Shown here: positions 46,671 through 56,482 of the stretch, one piece after another
How the letters are laid out: the number at the start of each line of letters is the position of its first letter
How positions within the stretch are numbered: the stretch's first letter is position 1
Origin: Vibrio sp. ES.051
Lineage (GTDB): Bacteria; Pseudomonadota; Gammaproteobacteria; Enterobacterales; Vibrionaceae
Direction of reading: 5' to 3'
Assembly (NCBI RefSeq): GCF_002563795.1
Contig: NZ_PDJL01000003.1
Span: forward strand, 930,001-994,000
Length of the DNA: 64,000 bases
Program-made: the position numbers and the translations under genes
The notes under the pieces: generated by a model
What the model was told of the DNA's origin: nothing
Database searches by the model: none
Seen by the model: only the letters and a program-made list of their open reading frames with translations

Positions 46671-47585
46671 ATGCATCTTGAACTAGGGGGATTGGGGGTT
46701 AATCTAGATGATCTAATACAGTCTCTTGATCATCTGGAAACTTACGTATTTATTAAAGATAGAAATTCGAGATATCTTTACGCCAACCACTTAGCTTTGC
46801 AGTTAATGGGGATTAAGAAGGAAGATTTCGGTAATGTACAAGATTCTGACTTTTTCCCGACAGAAGCCGTTGAGCTTTTGACAAGCGTCGATGCCAGAGT
46901 GATTGAAGGAGAAACCACCAGAGAAGAGATTTTCATTAAAGATGCCGATGGCACGCAAAGAATTTATTTAGAGATGAAGTCCCCAATTTATAGCTCTGAA
47001 AAACCCAACGAAGTGGTAGCAATCCTAGGAATATCCACAGATATCACCAAACAAAAAGAACTTGAGAAAAGAGCGCATCGCCAAGCTCGTATGGACGAAT
47101 TAACTGAGCTTTTAAATAGACGAGGACTGATTGAAAGCATACAGCATGACTTAAAGAAAAAGATCAACGAAAATTCTTTTTCATCTTTGCTTTTTATTGA
47201 TTTAAACGATTTTAAGCAAATAAATGACGACCATGGCCATACAACGGGCGATCATATCTTACGTGAAGTGGGCAACCGCATAAAAAATAGTGTGCGCACC
47301 ACTGATCTCGTCTCTAGGTATGGTGGCGATGAATTTATCGTGTTCTTGGGGAGTGTTGGTGACAATAAACAAGAGGCAGAGCACTACACTTCTGAAGTAA
47401 TTACAAGAATTGAGCATGCATTAAACGGTCAGGTATATACCGGAAATAAAAAGATTCGTATCGGCACATCGATAGGTAAATATATCATCGATGGACCAGA
47501 GTTTTCTCTCGACTCCGCGATATCCAAAGCAGACAAAAACATGTATGACGAAAAAAAGCATCAAAGTAAACTCAAAATGCACTAG
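46671..47585 (+). CDS. PAS-GGDEF diguanylate cyclase
   Basis: This 304-residue cytoplasmic protein has a PAS domain (about residues 12-125: YVFIKDRNSRYLYANHLAL near the start, ILGISTDITKQKELE at the end) and a GGDEF domain with intact YGGDEF and an RxxD inhibitory site (RTTD) nine residues earlier. It should make c-di-GMP under control of a signal sensed by the PAS domain. It is transcribed alone. Confidence 0.93.
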   Translation: MHLELGGLGVNLDDLIQSLDHLETYVFIKDRNSRYLYANHLALQLMGIKKEDFGNVQDSDFFPTEAVELLTSVDARVIEGETTREEIFIKDADGTQRIYLEMKSPIYSSEKPNEVVAILGISTDITKQKELEKRAHRQARMDELTELLNRRGLIESIQHDLKKKINENSFSSLLFIDLNDFKQINDDHGHTTGDHILREVGNRIKNSVRTTDLVSRYGGDEFIVFLGSVGDNKQEAEHYTSEVITRIEHALNGQVYTGNKKIRIGTSIGKYIIDGPEFSLDSAISKADKNMYDEKKHQSKLKMH

Positions 47586-47624
47586 CTATTTTTTCAACAA
47601 AATAATCAACACAATACAGTAAAG

Positions 47625-48551
47625 TTAATTAATAGATGTATGAAATTGCTGCTCAATGATGTTGACTAACCAATTAAATTTCGCACTATTGTGATTTTTT
47701 TGATGGTAATACACCGCTACTTTAGGGTTTTTAGATGGATGGGCATGGTTAATTTCTATACGCCTCATATCCATTTCAGGTGTCAGTTTATAAAAACGTG
47801 AAAACGGTAACATTAAGTTCGTTGTTTTAGCTGCATTGATTAAGGTTGAAGGCAGATCAGACTTTAGTACCACGTTTACTAACTTGTCATATTCATTAGC
47901 CACGACCTGCACCATAGGCTCTCTGTCATTCCAGTCTGCTGTAACAAGAATACCTACTTCATATTGAAGAAACTCTTCAATCTCAATGCGTTTCCCTTTA
48001 AACGGGTGATGCTTACTAATCACCAAAGAAAAGTTATCTTCTGCTATAACTTTGGATCTTAGCGAGGCATAAGCAAGTTCAACGTCATAATTGATCGCTA
48101 AATCAATATCGCCTTCATTTAATGATTTTAAAGACCCTTTCTTCCATGTTGACATATTAAGCTTAAGATTTGGTGCTTCGCGCTTCAATGCATGGAATAA
48201 AGAAACTGAAATCGCACTTTGTAAAAACGGAGACATAACCACATGAATCGTCTCATTCAATTCACTCGGATCAAATTGTTTAGTTGATTGCAGCTTCGAC
48301 TCAAGCATATTCAATACGGGCTCAATCGCTGCATACAACTCTTCTGCATAAGGCGTCGGTTCTAACCCTTTTGCAGTTTTAACAAATAGTGGGTCATCAA
48401 AATAATGCCTAAGTCGGCTCAGTGACTTACTAATCGCAGGTCGCGTTACAAACAATTTTTCCGCAGCTAATCTCATGTTCCGCTCTTGATAAAGCACAAA
48501 GAATAACCTCAGAAGATTTAGGTCTAAATGATGGAAAAGACTTTTGCGCAA
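47625..48551 (-). CDS. LysR-family regulator, probable regulator of the alkyl sulfatase
   Basis: This 308-residue LysR protein has a helix-turn-helix at about residues 10-60 (NMRLAAEKLFVTRPAISKSL) and a C-terminal effector domain. It is divergent from the alkyl-sulfatase gene with a 159-bp shared region, the usual layout for a LysR regulator and its target. The inducer is unknown. Confidence 0.9.
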   Translation of the reverse strand: MRKSLFHHLDLNLLRLFFVLYQERNMRLAAEKLFVTRPAISKSLSRLRHYFDDPLFVKTAKGLEPTPYAEELYAAIEPVLNMLESKLQSTKQFDPSELNETIHVVMSPFLQSAISVSLFHALKREAPNLKLNMSTWKKGSLKSLNEGDIDLAINYDVELAYASLRSKVIAEDNFSLVISKHHPFKGKRIEIEEFLQYEVGILVTADWNDREPMVQVVANEYDKLVNVVLKSDLPSTLINAAKTTNLMLPFSRFYKLTPEMDMRRIEINHAHPSKNPKVAVYYHQKNHNSAKFNWLVNIIEQQFHTSIN

Positions 48552-48710
48552 AATATAACCCCTAACCTTAATCTACATGTTGAATTTAGGTTAACACCGA
48601 CATCACTTATGCTCACTATTTTTTAAGTCTAATCATGCTTAAAGTACTTACATCGAGGCGGTTCATTGAAACTGAACGGCTTAATGACTACTGAAATGAG
48701 AGATAAGCTG

Positions 48711-50723
48711 ATGAGAAAAAGTTTACTAACTGTTGCAATTCTAGGGGGTAGTTTTGGCGTAAATGCAAACGACTACGCATCAATCGATACTTACGAAGGT
48801 AAAGATGCCTCAACATACACGGCGGTCAAGAATGCGGAAGTCGCTAAAACCCTTCCGTGGGGAGACACCTCCGCATTTGAGAGAACTCAACATGGGTTGA
48901 TTGCTGAATTTGGCACTCACGAATCTGGTGAATTACGTCGTCGATTCAGCCACATGACTGACATATCAATATCCAATGTTCCAGATACTGTGAACCCGTC
49001 AATTTGGCGTCAAGGCATGCTAAATTACGCAGCAAATGGCTTATATCAAGTGACCGATGGCGTCTACCAGATTCGTGGGGCCGATTTGTCCAACATGACT
49101 ATTTACCGTACAGATAACGGCTACCTAATCCATGATCCTTTGATCACCGAAGAAGCGGCATCAGCCGCCTGGGATTTTGCGAAACAGTACCTGCCAGCAA
49201 TTAATGGCGAACATAAAATTACCGGCATTATCTACTCACACATGCATATTGATCATTTTGGTGGGTCACAAGGCATTATAGATTCTGGTGATCTCGTCGA
49301 AGGAGCGCCAATCTATGCGCCTAAAGATTTCCTCAAAGAACTGGCGGATGAAAATGTGATTGCCGGAACAGCCATGAGCCGTCGTGCAAATTATCAATAT
49401 GGGATGACCCTAGGTAATGATGCAAAAGGCATCGTTGACAACGCTTTAGGTCTTGGGACATCACGCGGCAATGTCACACTGGTTGCGCCAACTGAAGAAA
49501 TTCAGGAGCGCGAGAGAATGCTCAACATCGACGGTTTGGATCTATTAGCGATCAACATGCCAGGCGCAGAAGCTCCCGCAGAAATCGTCCTCTACGTTCC
49601 AGAGTATCGCTCGTTGAACACTGCAGAATTGACGTATGATGGCATGCACAATATCTATACTTTCCGTGGCGCAAAGGTTCGTGATTCTCTCGTCTGGACC
49701 AAGTATCTGACTGAACTTAAGATGCGCTTTGTGGACACTGGTCTGGTTGACAATATTCACGCAGCGCACTCAGCACCAGTGTGGAACAATCCAGAAACTA
49801 AGGAGAATGAGATTGGTCAATATATGCAACTACAAAGAGACAACTACGGTTTTATTCATAACCAATCGATGCGTTTAGCGAATCACGGTGTAACCATTCA
49901 TGATGTTGGCCGTAAAATTGAAGAGATAGTTCCTCAATCACAAAAAGACACCTGGCACACCAATGGTTATCATGGTTCATACAGCCATAACGCTCGCGCC
50001 GTCGTTAACCTTTACTTGGGTTATCATGATATGAACCCAGTAAATACCAACCCGCTTCTAACAAAGGATAAATCGTGTACTTATGTTGAAGCCGCTGGTG
50101 AGAAAAAGCTCTACAACGCTGGCGTCGCACACTTTAACGCAGGCGAATATCAAGCCGCATCTCAACTACTAAATGACTTAGTACAATGCTCTCCAGATAA
50201 TACCAATTATCGCCACGTGTTAGCAGACAGCTTTGAACAACAAGGCTATCAGTCAGAAACGATGGCGTGGCGTAACAGCTACCTGCAAGGTGCCGCTGAT
50301 TTGAGAACCAACGTGATTCTGCCTTCATTGAAAGCGGCTTCTGCAGATGTCATCGCCAATACACCTACTGGCGTGTTGCTTGATTTCACCGCAGTTCGTT
50401 TAAATGCTGAAAAAGCTGAGCAAGCCGATCTTCGTTTCAACTTCTCCGTATCGCACCCAGATTTGAACGAGCATTACTACGGAGAGGTATCCAACGCCAA
50501 TATGTCTAGTATTCAAGTAGAGGAAGTACCAAACGTTGATGTTAGTGTCATACTGGATAAGGTAGATCTCACCTCGATAGTATTAGGTGAAAACACATTA
50601 GAGCAGCTCGTCGAGCAAGGTAAAGTCACTTTAAAAGGTAATACTACGCTGCTCGATGATTTGAACGACTCTTTGGATAAGTTCGACGGCATGTTTGAGA
50701 TATTACCAATGCCAACCAATTAA
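48711..50723 (+). CDS. Secreted alkyl sulfatase (SdsA/BDS1-type metallo-beta-lactamase fold)
   Basis: The ATG at 48711 follows a GAGAGA site and begins a signal peptide ending VNAND; the product has 670 residues. The metal motif HMHIDH (residues 177-182) and later His/Glu ligands belong to type III alkyl sulfatases. The dimerisation region and a C-terminal SCP2-like domain (last 120 residues) complete the SdsA plan. Such enzymes cleave sulfate from alkyl sulfates such as SDS, letting the alcohol serve as carbon source. Confidence 0.9.
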   Translation: MRKSLLTVAILGGSFGVNANDYASIDTYEGKDASTYTAVKNAEVAKTLPWGDTSAFERTQHGLIAEFGTHESGELRRRFSHMTDISISNVPDTVNPSIWRQGMLNYAANGLYQVTDGVYQIRGADLSNMTIYRTDNGYLIHDPLITEEAASAAWDFAKQYLPAINGEHKITGIIYSHMHIDHFGGSQGIIDSGDLVEGAPIYAPKDFLKELADENVIAGTAMSRRANYQYGMTLGNDAKGIVDNALGLGTSRGNVTLVAPTEEIQERERMLNIDGLDLLAINMPGAEAPAEIVLYVPEYRSLNTAELTYDGMHNIYTFRGAKVRDSLVWTKYLTELKMRFVDTGLVDNIHAAHSAPVWNNPETKENEIGQYMQLQRDNYGFIHNQSMRLANHGVTIHDVGRKIEEIVPQSQKDTWHTNGYHGSYSHNARAVVNLYLGYHDMNPVNTNPLLTKDKSCTYVEAAGEKKLYNAGVAHFNAGEYQAASQLLNDLVQCSPDNTNYRHVLADSFEQQGYQSETMAWRNSYLQGAADLRTNVILPSLKAASADVIANTPTGVLLDFTAVRLNAEKAEQADLRFNFSVSHPDLNEHYYGEVSNANMSSIQVEEVPNVDVSVILDKVDLTSIVLGENTLEQLVEQGKVTLKGNTTLLDDLNDSLDKFDGMFEILPMPTN

Positions 50724-50759
50724 CGTCGGTGATGCTCCTTAGAAAATCATTATAAGTTA

Positions 50760-50789
50760 GGGGCCAGAAACAACGGAGCTGGCCCTTTT
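50760..50789 (+). terminator. Terminator after the alkyl-sulfatase gene
   Basis: A perfect 7-bp GC-rich stem (50761-50767 with 50779-50785) and 11-nt loop are followed by four T. Confidence 0.8.
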
Positions 50790-51168
50790 ACTTTTTAGTG
50801 ATAAATGAAAAGCCGGAAAATATCATCAACACTCGCTTTGAAAGACAAAAACACACGTTATTTTAATTGCCACTTAAACAGGACGCACTGATGGGAAATA
50901 AAATATAAAGAAACATTCATGATATTCATGACCCAGAATTAAAGAGGGTCAAATTCATGGAAGTGTCGAACCTTATGCCAATATCAACACCAACAGCAAG
51001 GGGATTGAGACGATTGTTGTTGATAAAAAAAACAAAACGACCAATAAACACGCAGTCGAATTCAAAAAACTAAAAATACGCAATTTTACGCTCGCCAACA
51101 GATGGATTTTGGTTATACAATCTGTGGTGCTTCTTTTTGAGGCCTCTGTGAATACAGAGCATCATGAT
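50790..51168. other. Intergenic stretch with a possible decayed coding fragment
   Basis: About 380 bp of AT-rich sequence before the tRNA. One frame (from about 50932 to past 51070, plus) is open and reads like protein (EGQIHGSVEPYANINTN and onward) but has no start and is cut by a TGA upstream. It may be the remnant of a gene. No promoter is clearly visible for the tRNA. Confidence 0.3.
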
Positions 51169-51252
51169 GCCGAGATGGTGAAATTGGTAGACACGCTAGC
51201 ATGAGGTGCTAGTGCCTTTGGTGTGAGGGTTCGAGTCCCTCTCTCGGCACCA
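51169..51252 (+). tRNA. tRNA-Leu (anticodon GAG)
   Basis: An 84-nt gene including an encoded CCA. The acceptor stem GCCGAGA pairs with TCTCGGC, the D-arm has GGTAGACAC, the anticodon stem CTAGC/GCTAG encloses loop ATGAGGT (GAG), a short variable arm follows, and the T-arm has GGTTCGAGTCC. It reads CUC and CUU leucine codons. Confidence 0.95.
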
Positions 51253-51284
51253 TTATCCTTCTTCTCAAATTTTATTCGAGTGTA

Positions 51285-51917
51285 ATGCAAAGTTCTAAGC
51301 AGGCAAGACAATCTACAGATGCTAACCAACTTCTGAGTGAGCTTGCAGTTCACGCTTTATTGCACCTGCATTTTAAAATTCACTCGTCACCACGCACGAT
51401 CCCCTTAAAAGAACGTAACGATCTACTACAAAAGTGGCTTAAGCCTAAGCTGAAAAGTAATCGCTATAAACTGATAAAAAAACCATTAAAGTCGTTGACT
51501 CAACAGGCAAAAGGCGAGAATGGTAACCTTGAAGCCTTACTTGAACGCTGTGTTGATGCCGATAAACCAAGTAATCCTCAACCTGATTTAGATAGCTACC
51601 TGCTGTTGCTCAACGAAATCGAGAAAAAACTGGGTACAACGGTATTATTATCACGACCAGAAGATGTCGACTTATCGCACGATCAACTCGGCTGCTTACT
51701 ATGCGTACTTTCCGAAAACTTAAATCAACATTTCGACGATAATAACGCCCTAACCACCCCGATTTCGATGCTTTTCCGTGGCCCAATGAGCCAACGAGCT
51801 TTATTCCTTGGCAGCATTTACGCCAGCGGCACGTTCAATTACGACGTGCAGTACCAAGATGAACAATTCGTACGAATCACACTGAATTTAGTGTCAACAA
51901 ATAATTCGGTACATTAA
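51285..51917 (+). CDS. DUF2913-like hypothetical protein
   Basis: This 210-residue protein lacks a signal peptide and membrane helices. The first half is helical with the pattern of DUF2913, a family common in Vibrio (a basic KWLKPKLKSNRYKL stretch at about residues 49-62). The assignment is from memory of the family pattern and is uncertain. It begins 33 bp after the tRNA, so it may share its transcript or have its own promoter. Confidence 0.65.
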   Translation: MQSSKQARQSTDANQLLSELAVHALLHLHFKIHSSPRTIPLKERNDLLQKWLKPKLKSNRYKLIKKPLKSLTQQAKGENGNLEALLERCVDADKPSNPQPDLDSYLLLLNEIEKKLGTTVLLSRPEDVDLSHDQLGCLLCVLSENLNQHFDDNNALTTPISMLFRGPMSQRALFLGSIYASGTFNYDVQYQDEQFVRITLNLVSTNNSVH

Positions 51918-51945
51918 AGTTCATCAATCTAACCTTAACGCTCAT

Positions 51946-53190
51946 TTAAGCCGATCTGATACGTTTCATTCGGCGTTTAATATTGCTCTCTTTCACCAAG
52001 TAGTCGAACAGAGGCGCAAACAAATTAGCGAACAAAATGGCCAGCATAATGCCCTCTGGGTAAGCCGGATTTAAAACCCGAATAAAAATGGTCATCACAC
52101 CGATTAAAATACCGTAAGCCCATTTCCCACCATTAGTGAATGCGGCAGAGACTGGGTCGGTCGCCATAAAGAAAGTACCAAACGCAACGCCACCAATAAC
52201 AAAGTGCCAATAGAAAGGCATCGAGAACATAGGGTTGGACTCCGACCCAATCGCGTTAAGTAACAGTGAAGCGACTGCTAAACCAGTCAATACTCCCGCC
52301 ACGATCCGCCACGACGCTATTTTCATGAAAATAAGAACCAAGCCCGTTAACGCAATAAACAATGTCGATACCTCCCCCATTGACCCGGGCAAATGACCAA
52401 CAAATGCATCCAGCCACGAAATGGACTGGCCTGTCATGTTATTCATCAGCGCACTTTGGCCACCTTCATACCATTGACTGAGTGGTGTTGCCCCAGAATA
52501 ACCATCCGCTGCAACCCAAACGGCCCCACCAGACATATTAGCTGGGTAAGCAAAATACAAAAAGGCACGCCCAGCCAGTGCTGGATTTAAAAAGTTACGT
52601 CCCGTACCACCAAAAATTTCTTTCGCCACAACAATACCAAAAGTAATACCCAGTGCGGCTTGCCATAAAGGGATAGTAGGAGGAAGGATTAAAGAAAAAA
52701 GAATGGAACTAACGAAAAAGCCTTCATTGACTTCGTGCTTACGCACAATCGCAAACAGCACTTCCCAAAAACCACCAACAATGAACACCGTCGCGTACAC
52801 AGGCAGAAAATACGTGGCGCCGAGCAACATTTTGCTCGCCCAGCTCGCTTGCGACACCGCCTCTAACGACCCCCACACCCAATTAAGCTGCCACGAAGCA
52901 GCCAACGCTTGTTGTGCTGCCGCTTGATCCAAGCCATATAAGAGAGCATCACTGGATTGCTGACCTATATTGTACATCCCCCAAAACATTGCGGGGAAAA
53001 CCGCCAACCACACCATGATCATGATGCGTTTTAAATCAATGCTATCTCGCACGTGGGTCCTACCCTGATTCACTTTTCCGGGCGTATAAAAAATGGTTTC
53101 GACAGCTTCGAAAAGTGGGTAGAGCTTGTGGTACTTCCCACCAGGTTCAAATTTGGGTGTCGCTTTCTCAAAGTAGTGTTTAAGGCTCAT
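51946..53190 (-). CDS. Lone NqrB-type subunit of Na+-translocating NADH:quinone reductase
   Basis: This 414-residue protein is closely similar to V. cholerae NqrB over its whole length ([29 protein letters not shown] split here: [45 protein letters not shown]). Ten or so membrane helices and the FMN-attachment site SGAT (Thr235) are intact. The usual nqrA, C, D, E and F genes are not next to it, so it is a second, orphan copy. A strong ribosome-binding site (GGAGGGG) precedes it. It is divergent from the cytochrome bd operon. Confidence 0.9.
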   Translation of the reverse strand: MSLKHYFEKATPKFEPGGKYHKLYPLFEAVETIFYTPGKVNQGRTHVRDSIDLKRIMIMVWLAVFPAMFWGMYNIGQQSSDALLYGLDQAAAQQALAASWQLNWVWGSLEAVSQASWASKMLLGATYFLPVYATVFIVGGFWEVLFAIVRKHEVNEGFFVSSILFSLILPPTIPLWQAALGITFGIVVAKEIFGGTGRNFLNPALAGRAFLYFAYPANMSGGAVWVAADGYSGATPLSQWYEGGQSALMNNMTGQSISWLDAFVGHLPGSMGEVSTLFIALTGLVLIFMKIASWRIVAGVLTGLAVASLLLNAIGSESNPMFSMPFYWHFVIGGVAFGTFFMATDPVSAAFTNGGKWAYGILIGVMTIFIRVLNPAYPEGIMLAILFANLFAPLFDYLVKESNIKRRMKRIRSA

Positions 53191-53354
53191 GGTAACCCCT
53201 CCTTTATTTAAGAGTTGTTACGCACTCACGCAAAAAGCGATCGTTTTTTTAATCCATTTGTTGCCATCCTCCGTACTGAATAATGTTCGTCGATCTTGTG
53301 CCAAATAGTTGTCCCTCGGCGAACAGACGATTCGACCTCAACAAGGGAATACCC

Positions 53355-54743
53355 ATGGATACACTAGCTATCGATTTAGCACGATTCCAATTTGCCTTCA
53401 CCGTTTCTTTCCACATCATTTTTCCAGCTTTCACGATAGGCCTTGCGAGCTACCTCGCAGTACTAGAAGGTTTGTATCTCAAAACTGGCAACAAGCACTA
53501 CATGCAAATCTACAAATACTGGCTCAAAATTTTCGCCATCAGTTTCGGTATGGGTGTAGTCAGTGGCATCGTGTTGAGCTACCAGTTCGGGACGAATTGG
53601 AGCGTATTTGCAGATAAGACTGGCCCGATCCTTGGCCCTCTTATGGGCTATGAAGTCTTTACTGCCTTCTTCCTCGAAGCGGGATTCTTAGGTGTCATGT
53701 TGTTTGGCATGGATAAAGTGGGTAAGAAGCTCCACTTTGCGGCAACTTGTATTGTTGCATTTGGGACGTTTCTTTCCGCCTTTTGGATACTGTCGGTCAA
53801 CAGTTGGATGCAAACACCAGCCGGATACAGTATCAACGAGGTTGGGCAATTTATTCCTGAAGATTGGTGGGCTATCGTCTTCAACCCGTCTTTCCCTTAT
53901 CGCCTCGTTCACATGCTTTTGGCGGCTTACCTTACAACAGCCTTTGTCGTCGCCGGCGTAGCCGCATACCACTTGCTCAAAGCTAAGCATAATCCTTTAG
54001 CACGCATTATGTTCTCAATGGCGATGTGGATGGCTGCAATCGTCACGCCAATTCAAATATTCGCGGGGGATATGCACGGGCTGAATACGCTGGAGCATCA
54101 ACCAGCTAAAGTTGCCGCAATGGAGGGACACTATGAATCACATCAAGGTGCGCCATTGATTCTATTTGGGATTCCCAATGACGAAGAAAAACGCATGGAA
54201 TATGCGTTAGAAATTCCGAAACTCGGCAGTTTGATTTTGACCCATGATTTAAACGGCGAAGTTAAAGGTTTAGATGCGTTCCCAGAAGAACAACACCCAC
54301 CCGTCTCCATCGTCTTCTGGTCATTTCGTGTCATGGTCGCACTTGGATTTTTCATGTTAGCGATTGGTTTATGGAGCCTGTGGCTAAGGAAACGTCGCAA
54401 ACTTTATGAATCTCGAGCGTTGCACCGTATCTGTGTGCTGTTTGCGCCCGCTGGATTTATCGCGGTTTTAGCGGGTTGGATTACAACAGAAGTCGGCCGT
54501 CAACCCTATACCGTGTACGGGCTCTTAACCACCGCCAATTCAGCGTCACCTATTGACGCCGCCGCGGTGAGTGTCTCTTTGACGGCGTTCATCGTCGTTT
54601 ACTTTGTGGTTTTCGGGGCTGGTTTTTTCTATCTACTGCGTTTAATGCGTAAATCACCGACTCGCTATGAGGAAGGGTTAAATAGCCGACTTCCTGATGG
54701 TAGCGACACCGATGTCATTACTCATTCTAATCATCTTACCTAG
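53355..54743 (+). CDS. cioA: Cytochrome bd-type quinol oxidase subunit I, cyanide-insensitive (CioA) type
   Basis: The ATG at 53355 follows CAAGGGAA; the product has 462 residues. The short Q-loop (LNTLEHQPAKVAAMEGHYE) and the GWITTEVGRQP region identify the CIO branch of cytochrome bd. The heme ligand histidines in VSFHIIFPAF and YRLVHMLLA are present. The usual GRQPW reads GRQPY here. It transfers electrons from quinol to oxygen, usually with low sensitivity to cyanide and NO. Confidence 0.92.
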   Translation: MDTLAIDLARFQFAFTVSFHIIFPAFTIGLASYLAVLEGLYLKTGNKHYMQIYKYWLKIFAISFGMGVVSGIVLSYQFGTNWSVFADKTGPILGPLMGYEVFTAFFLEAGFLGVMLFGMDKVGKKLHFAATCIVAFGTFLSAFWILSVNSWMQTPAGYSINEVGQFIPEDWWAIVFNPSFPYRLVHMLLAAYLTTAFVVAGVAAYHLLKAKHNPLARIMFSMAMWMAAIVTPIQIFAGDMHGLNTLEHQPAKVAAMEGHYESHQGAPLILFGIPNDEEKRMEYALEIPKLGSLILTHDLNGEVKGLDAFPEEQHPPVSIVFWSFRVMVALGFFMLAIGLWSLWLRKRRKLYESRALHRICVLFAPAGFIAVLAGWITTEVGRQPYTVYGLLTTANSASPIDAAAVSVSLTAFIVVYFVVFGAGFFYLLRLMRKSPTRYEEGLNSRLPDGSDTDVITHSNHLT

Positions 54744-54754
54744 GAGAGAGACTC

Positions 54755-55753
54755 ATGGATTATGCATTAATTTGGTACGCCTTAATTGGGCTCGCGGTCC
54801 TCATTTATGTGGTGTTAGATGGGTTTGACCTCGGCATTGGCGTTCTTTTCCTTAGCGCTAACGACGATAACGAACGCGACATGATGATGAACAGCATCGC
54901 TCCTGTGTGGGATGGCAACGAAACTTGGTTGGTACTTGGCGGTGGCGGGCTTTTTGCCGTATTTCCTCTCGCTTATGCAGTCATTATGCCAGCACTGTAC
55001 GCCCCGCTGATTCTGATGTTGCTCGGATTAATTTTACGAGGCGTCTCTTTTGAATACCGCTTCAGAACCCAACGCGGCAAGTTTCTTTGGGACAGTGCTT
55101 TCTTCATTGGTTCACTGACCGCAGCGCTAATGCAAGGCATTATGCTTGGGACACTGCTGCAAGGTATTGAAGTCAGTGGCAGATCTTATGCAGGAGGATG
55201 GTTCGATTGGCTGACACCATTTAGCCTGTTCTGTGGTATCGCCCTCGTATGTGCTTATATCTTACTCGGTTCATGCTGGTTGCTAATCAAACTGCCTGAA
55301 GAGCTGATGGGACGCTATTACGTTATCGCCAGACGTTGGGGGCTTGCGATGGTCGCCTGCATATTCATCGCCAGCCTTTGGTTACCGCTCAGCCATGAGG
55401 TCATCTTTGAGCGCTGGTTCTCATTGCCAAACTCGTTGCTTTTTTTGATCATCCCCGTTACCGCCGCGATTATCATTTGGCAACTGTTTAAATCCTTACT
55501 CGATCATAAAGCCGTTCGAGCTTATATATTGGGCATTGGTTTATTTCTTGTTTCAGCCATGGGATTTGGTGTGAGTACTTTTCCTTATTTGGTTCCGTTC
55601 GCCCTCACTTATCAGGAAGTTGCAGCGCCAGATAAAAGCTTAACTTTCTTGCTGGCAGGTACTGTGGTTTTACTGCCACTGATTATTGCCTATACGGCTT
55701 ATTCTTACTGGGTTTTCCGCGGCAAAATGAAACAAGGAGAGGGGTATCACTGA
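54755..55753 (+). CDS. cioB: Cytochrome bd-type quinol oxidase subunit II (CioB)
   Basis: This 332-residue polytopic protein has the CydB pattern (YVVLDGFDLGIGVLF near the start, WDGNETWLVLGGGGLFAVFPLAYA split at the helix border). It lies 11 bp after cioA and shares a TGATG junction with the next short gene. Confidence 0.93.
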   Translation: MDYALIWYALIGLAVLIYVVLDGFDLGIGVLFLSANDDNERDMMMNSIAPVWDGNETWLVLGGGGLFAVFPLAYAVIMPALYAPLILMLLGLILRGVSFEYRFRTQRGKFLWDSAFFIGSLTAALMQGIMLGTLLQGIEVSGRSYAGGWFDWLTPFSLFCGIALVCAYILLGSCWLLIKLPEELMGRYYVIARRWGLAMVACIFIASLWLPLSHEVIFERWFSLPNSLLFLIIPVTAAIIIWQLFKSLLDHKAVRAYILGIGLFLVSAMGFGVSTFPYLVPFALTYQEVAAPDKSLTFLLAGTVVLLPLIIAYTAYSYWVFRGKMKQGEGYH

Positions 55754-55851
55754 TGAAGTTAAAACCGATGTTATGGTTCATTGCTATTTGGTTCGCAAGC
55801 GTGATGGCCTTGTTTGTCATTAGTGCTCTAATACGAAGTGCCATCATGTAA
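55753..55851 (+). CDS. DUF2474-type short third subunit of the bd oxidase
   Basis: This 32-residue gene starts at ATG 55753, within the cioB stop (TGATG), and ends with TAA at 55849-55851. It has a Lys-rich start and one membrane helix with Trp residues (about residues 7-26). Position, coupling and size match the CydX/DUF2474 peptides that stabilise bd oxidases. Confidence 0.8.
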   Translation: MKLKPMLWFIAIWFASVMALFVISALIRSAIM

Positions 55852-56025
55852 ACCAAACAGCCCTGTTCATCCCGACATAACGGCGGGATGACCGTGTGAA
55901 GACGAGATCGTTATAACGCAAAAATCGTTAATAAAGTGTACAAATCAGAGACAGCGTTCTAATACATGCATGTTGGAGGCTTTAGGGTCTATACTCAATC
56001 AAGAATAAAGCAATGGAGTGGTTTT

Positions 56026-56433
56026 ATGACTTTAAAGCGGTCTTGGGCAATCATGATTTCTCTGGCAAGTCTCACGTTGGTACACAACGCATTCGCCGTG
56101 AGTAACCAAATGTCATCTGCCATGAAAAATAAGATGCAATCAATTTGTTATCCAACCAAAGAACTCTCTGGCGGCTGGCAGATGGCTAAAGTAACTCCCG
56201 CTGCTGAACGCTCTCTCAGTATGGTGCTTTATCAAATGAATGCGACCGATAAATTAAAAGCCATCAATGAGGTCAGAACTCAAATGGCCGCTGGTACCCA
56301 TTATGCGTTTGAGTTCGAGCTACAAGACGGTCAAGTATGGAACGCGATGGTCTTTCACAGCGCCAGAGGCGATTACATGATTGAAAGACATGCCAAAAAA
56401 GGGGCGCTCTGCCCGAAAGAGACCGAAGAATAA
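56026..56433 (+). CDS. Cystatin-like periplasmic protein
   Basis: The ATG at 56026 follows GGAG by seven bases, starting a signal peptide ending AFAV; the product has 135 residues. Cystatin-like marks are present: GGW at about residues 49-51, and QMAAG at 86-90 in the place of QxVxG, followed by beta strands HYAFEFEL and WNAMVFHS. Two Cys (about residues 41 and 128) could form a disulfide. A role as a cysteine-protease inhibitor is possible; only the fold is suggested. Confidence 0.65.
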   Translation: MTLKRSWAIMISLASLTLVHNAFAVSNQMSSAMKNKMQSICYPTKELSGGWQMAKVTPAAERSLSMVLYQMNATDKLKAINEVRTQMAAGTHYAFEFELQDGQVWNAMVFHSARGDYMIERHAKKGALCPKETEE

Positions 56434-56454
56434 TACAAAAAACTGCCTAAAACA

Positions 56455-56476
56455 AAGGCGACCTATTGGCCGCCTT
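56455..56476. terminator. Hairpin between convergent cystatin-like and lhgO genes
   Basis: A 9-bp stem (56455-56463 with 56468-56476, one G-T pair) and a 4-nt loop lie between two convergent stops. T runs are poor on both strands. Confidence 0.5.
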
Positions 56477-56482
56477 GTGAAT

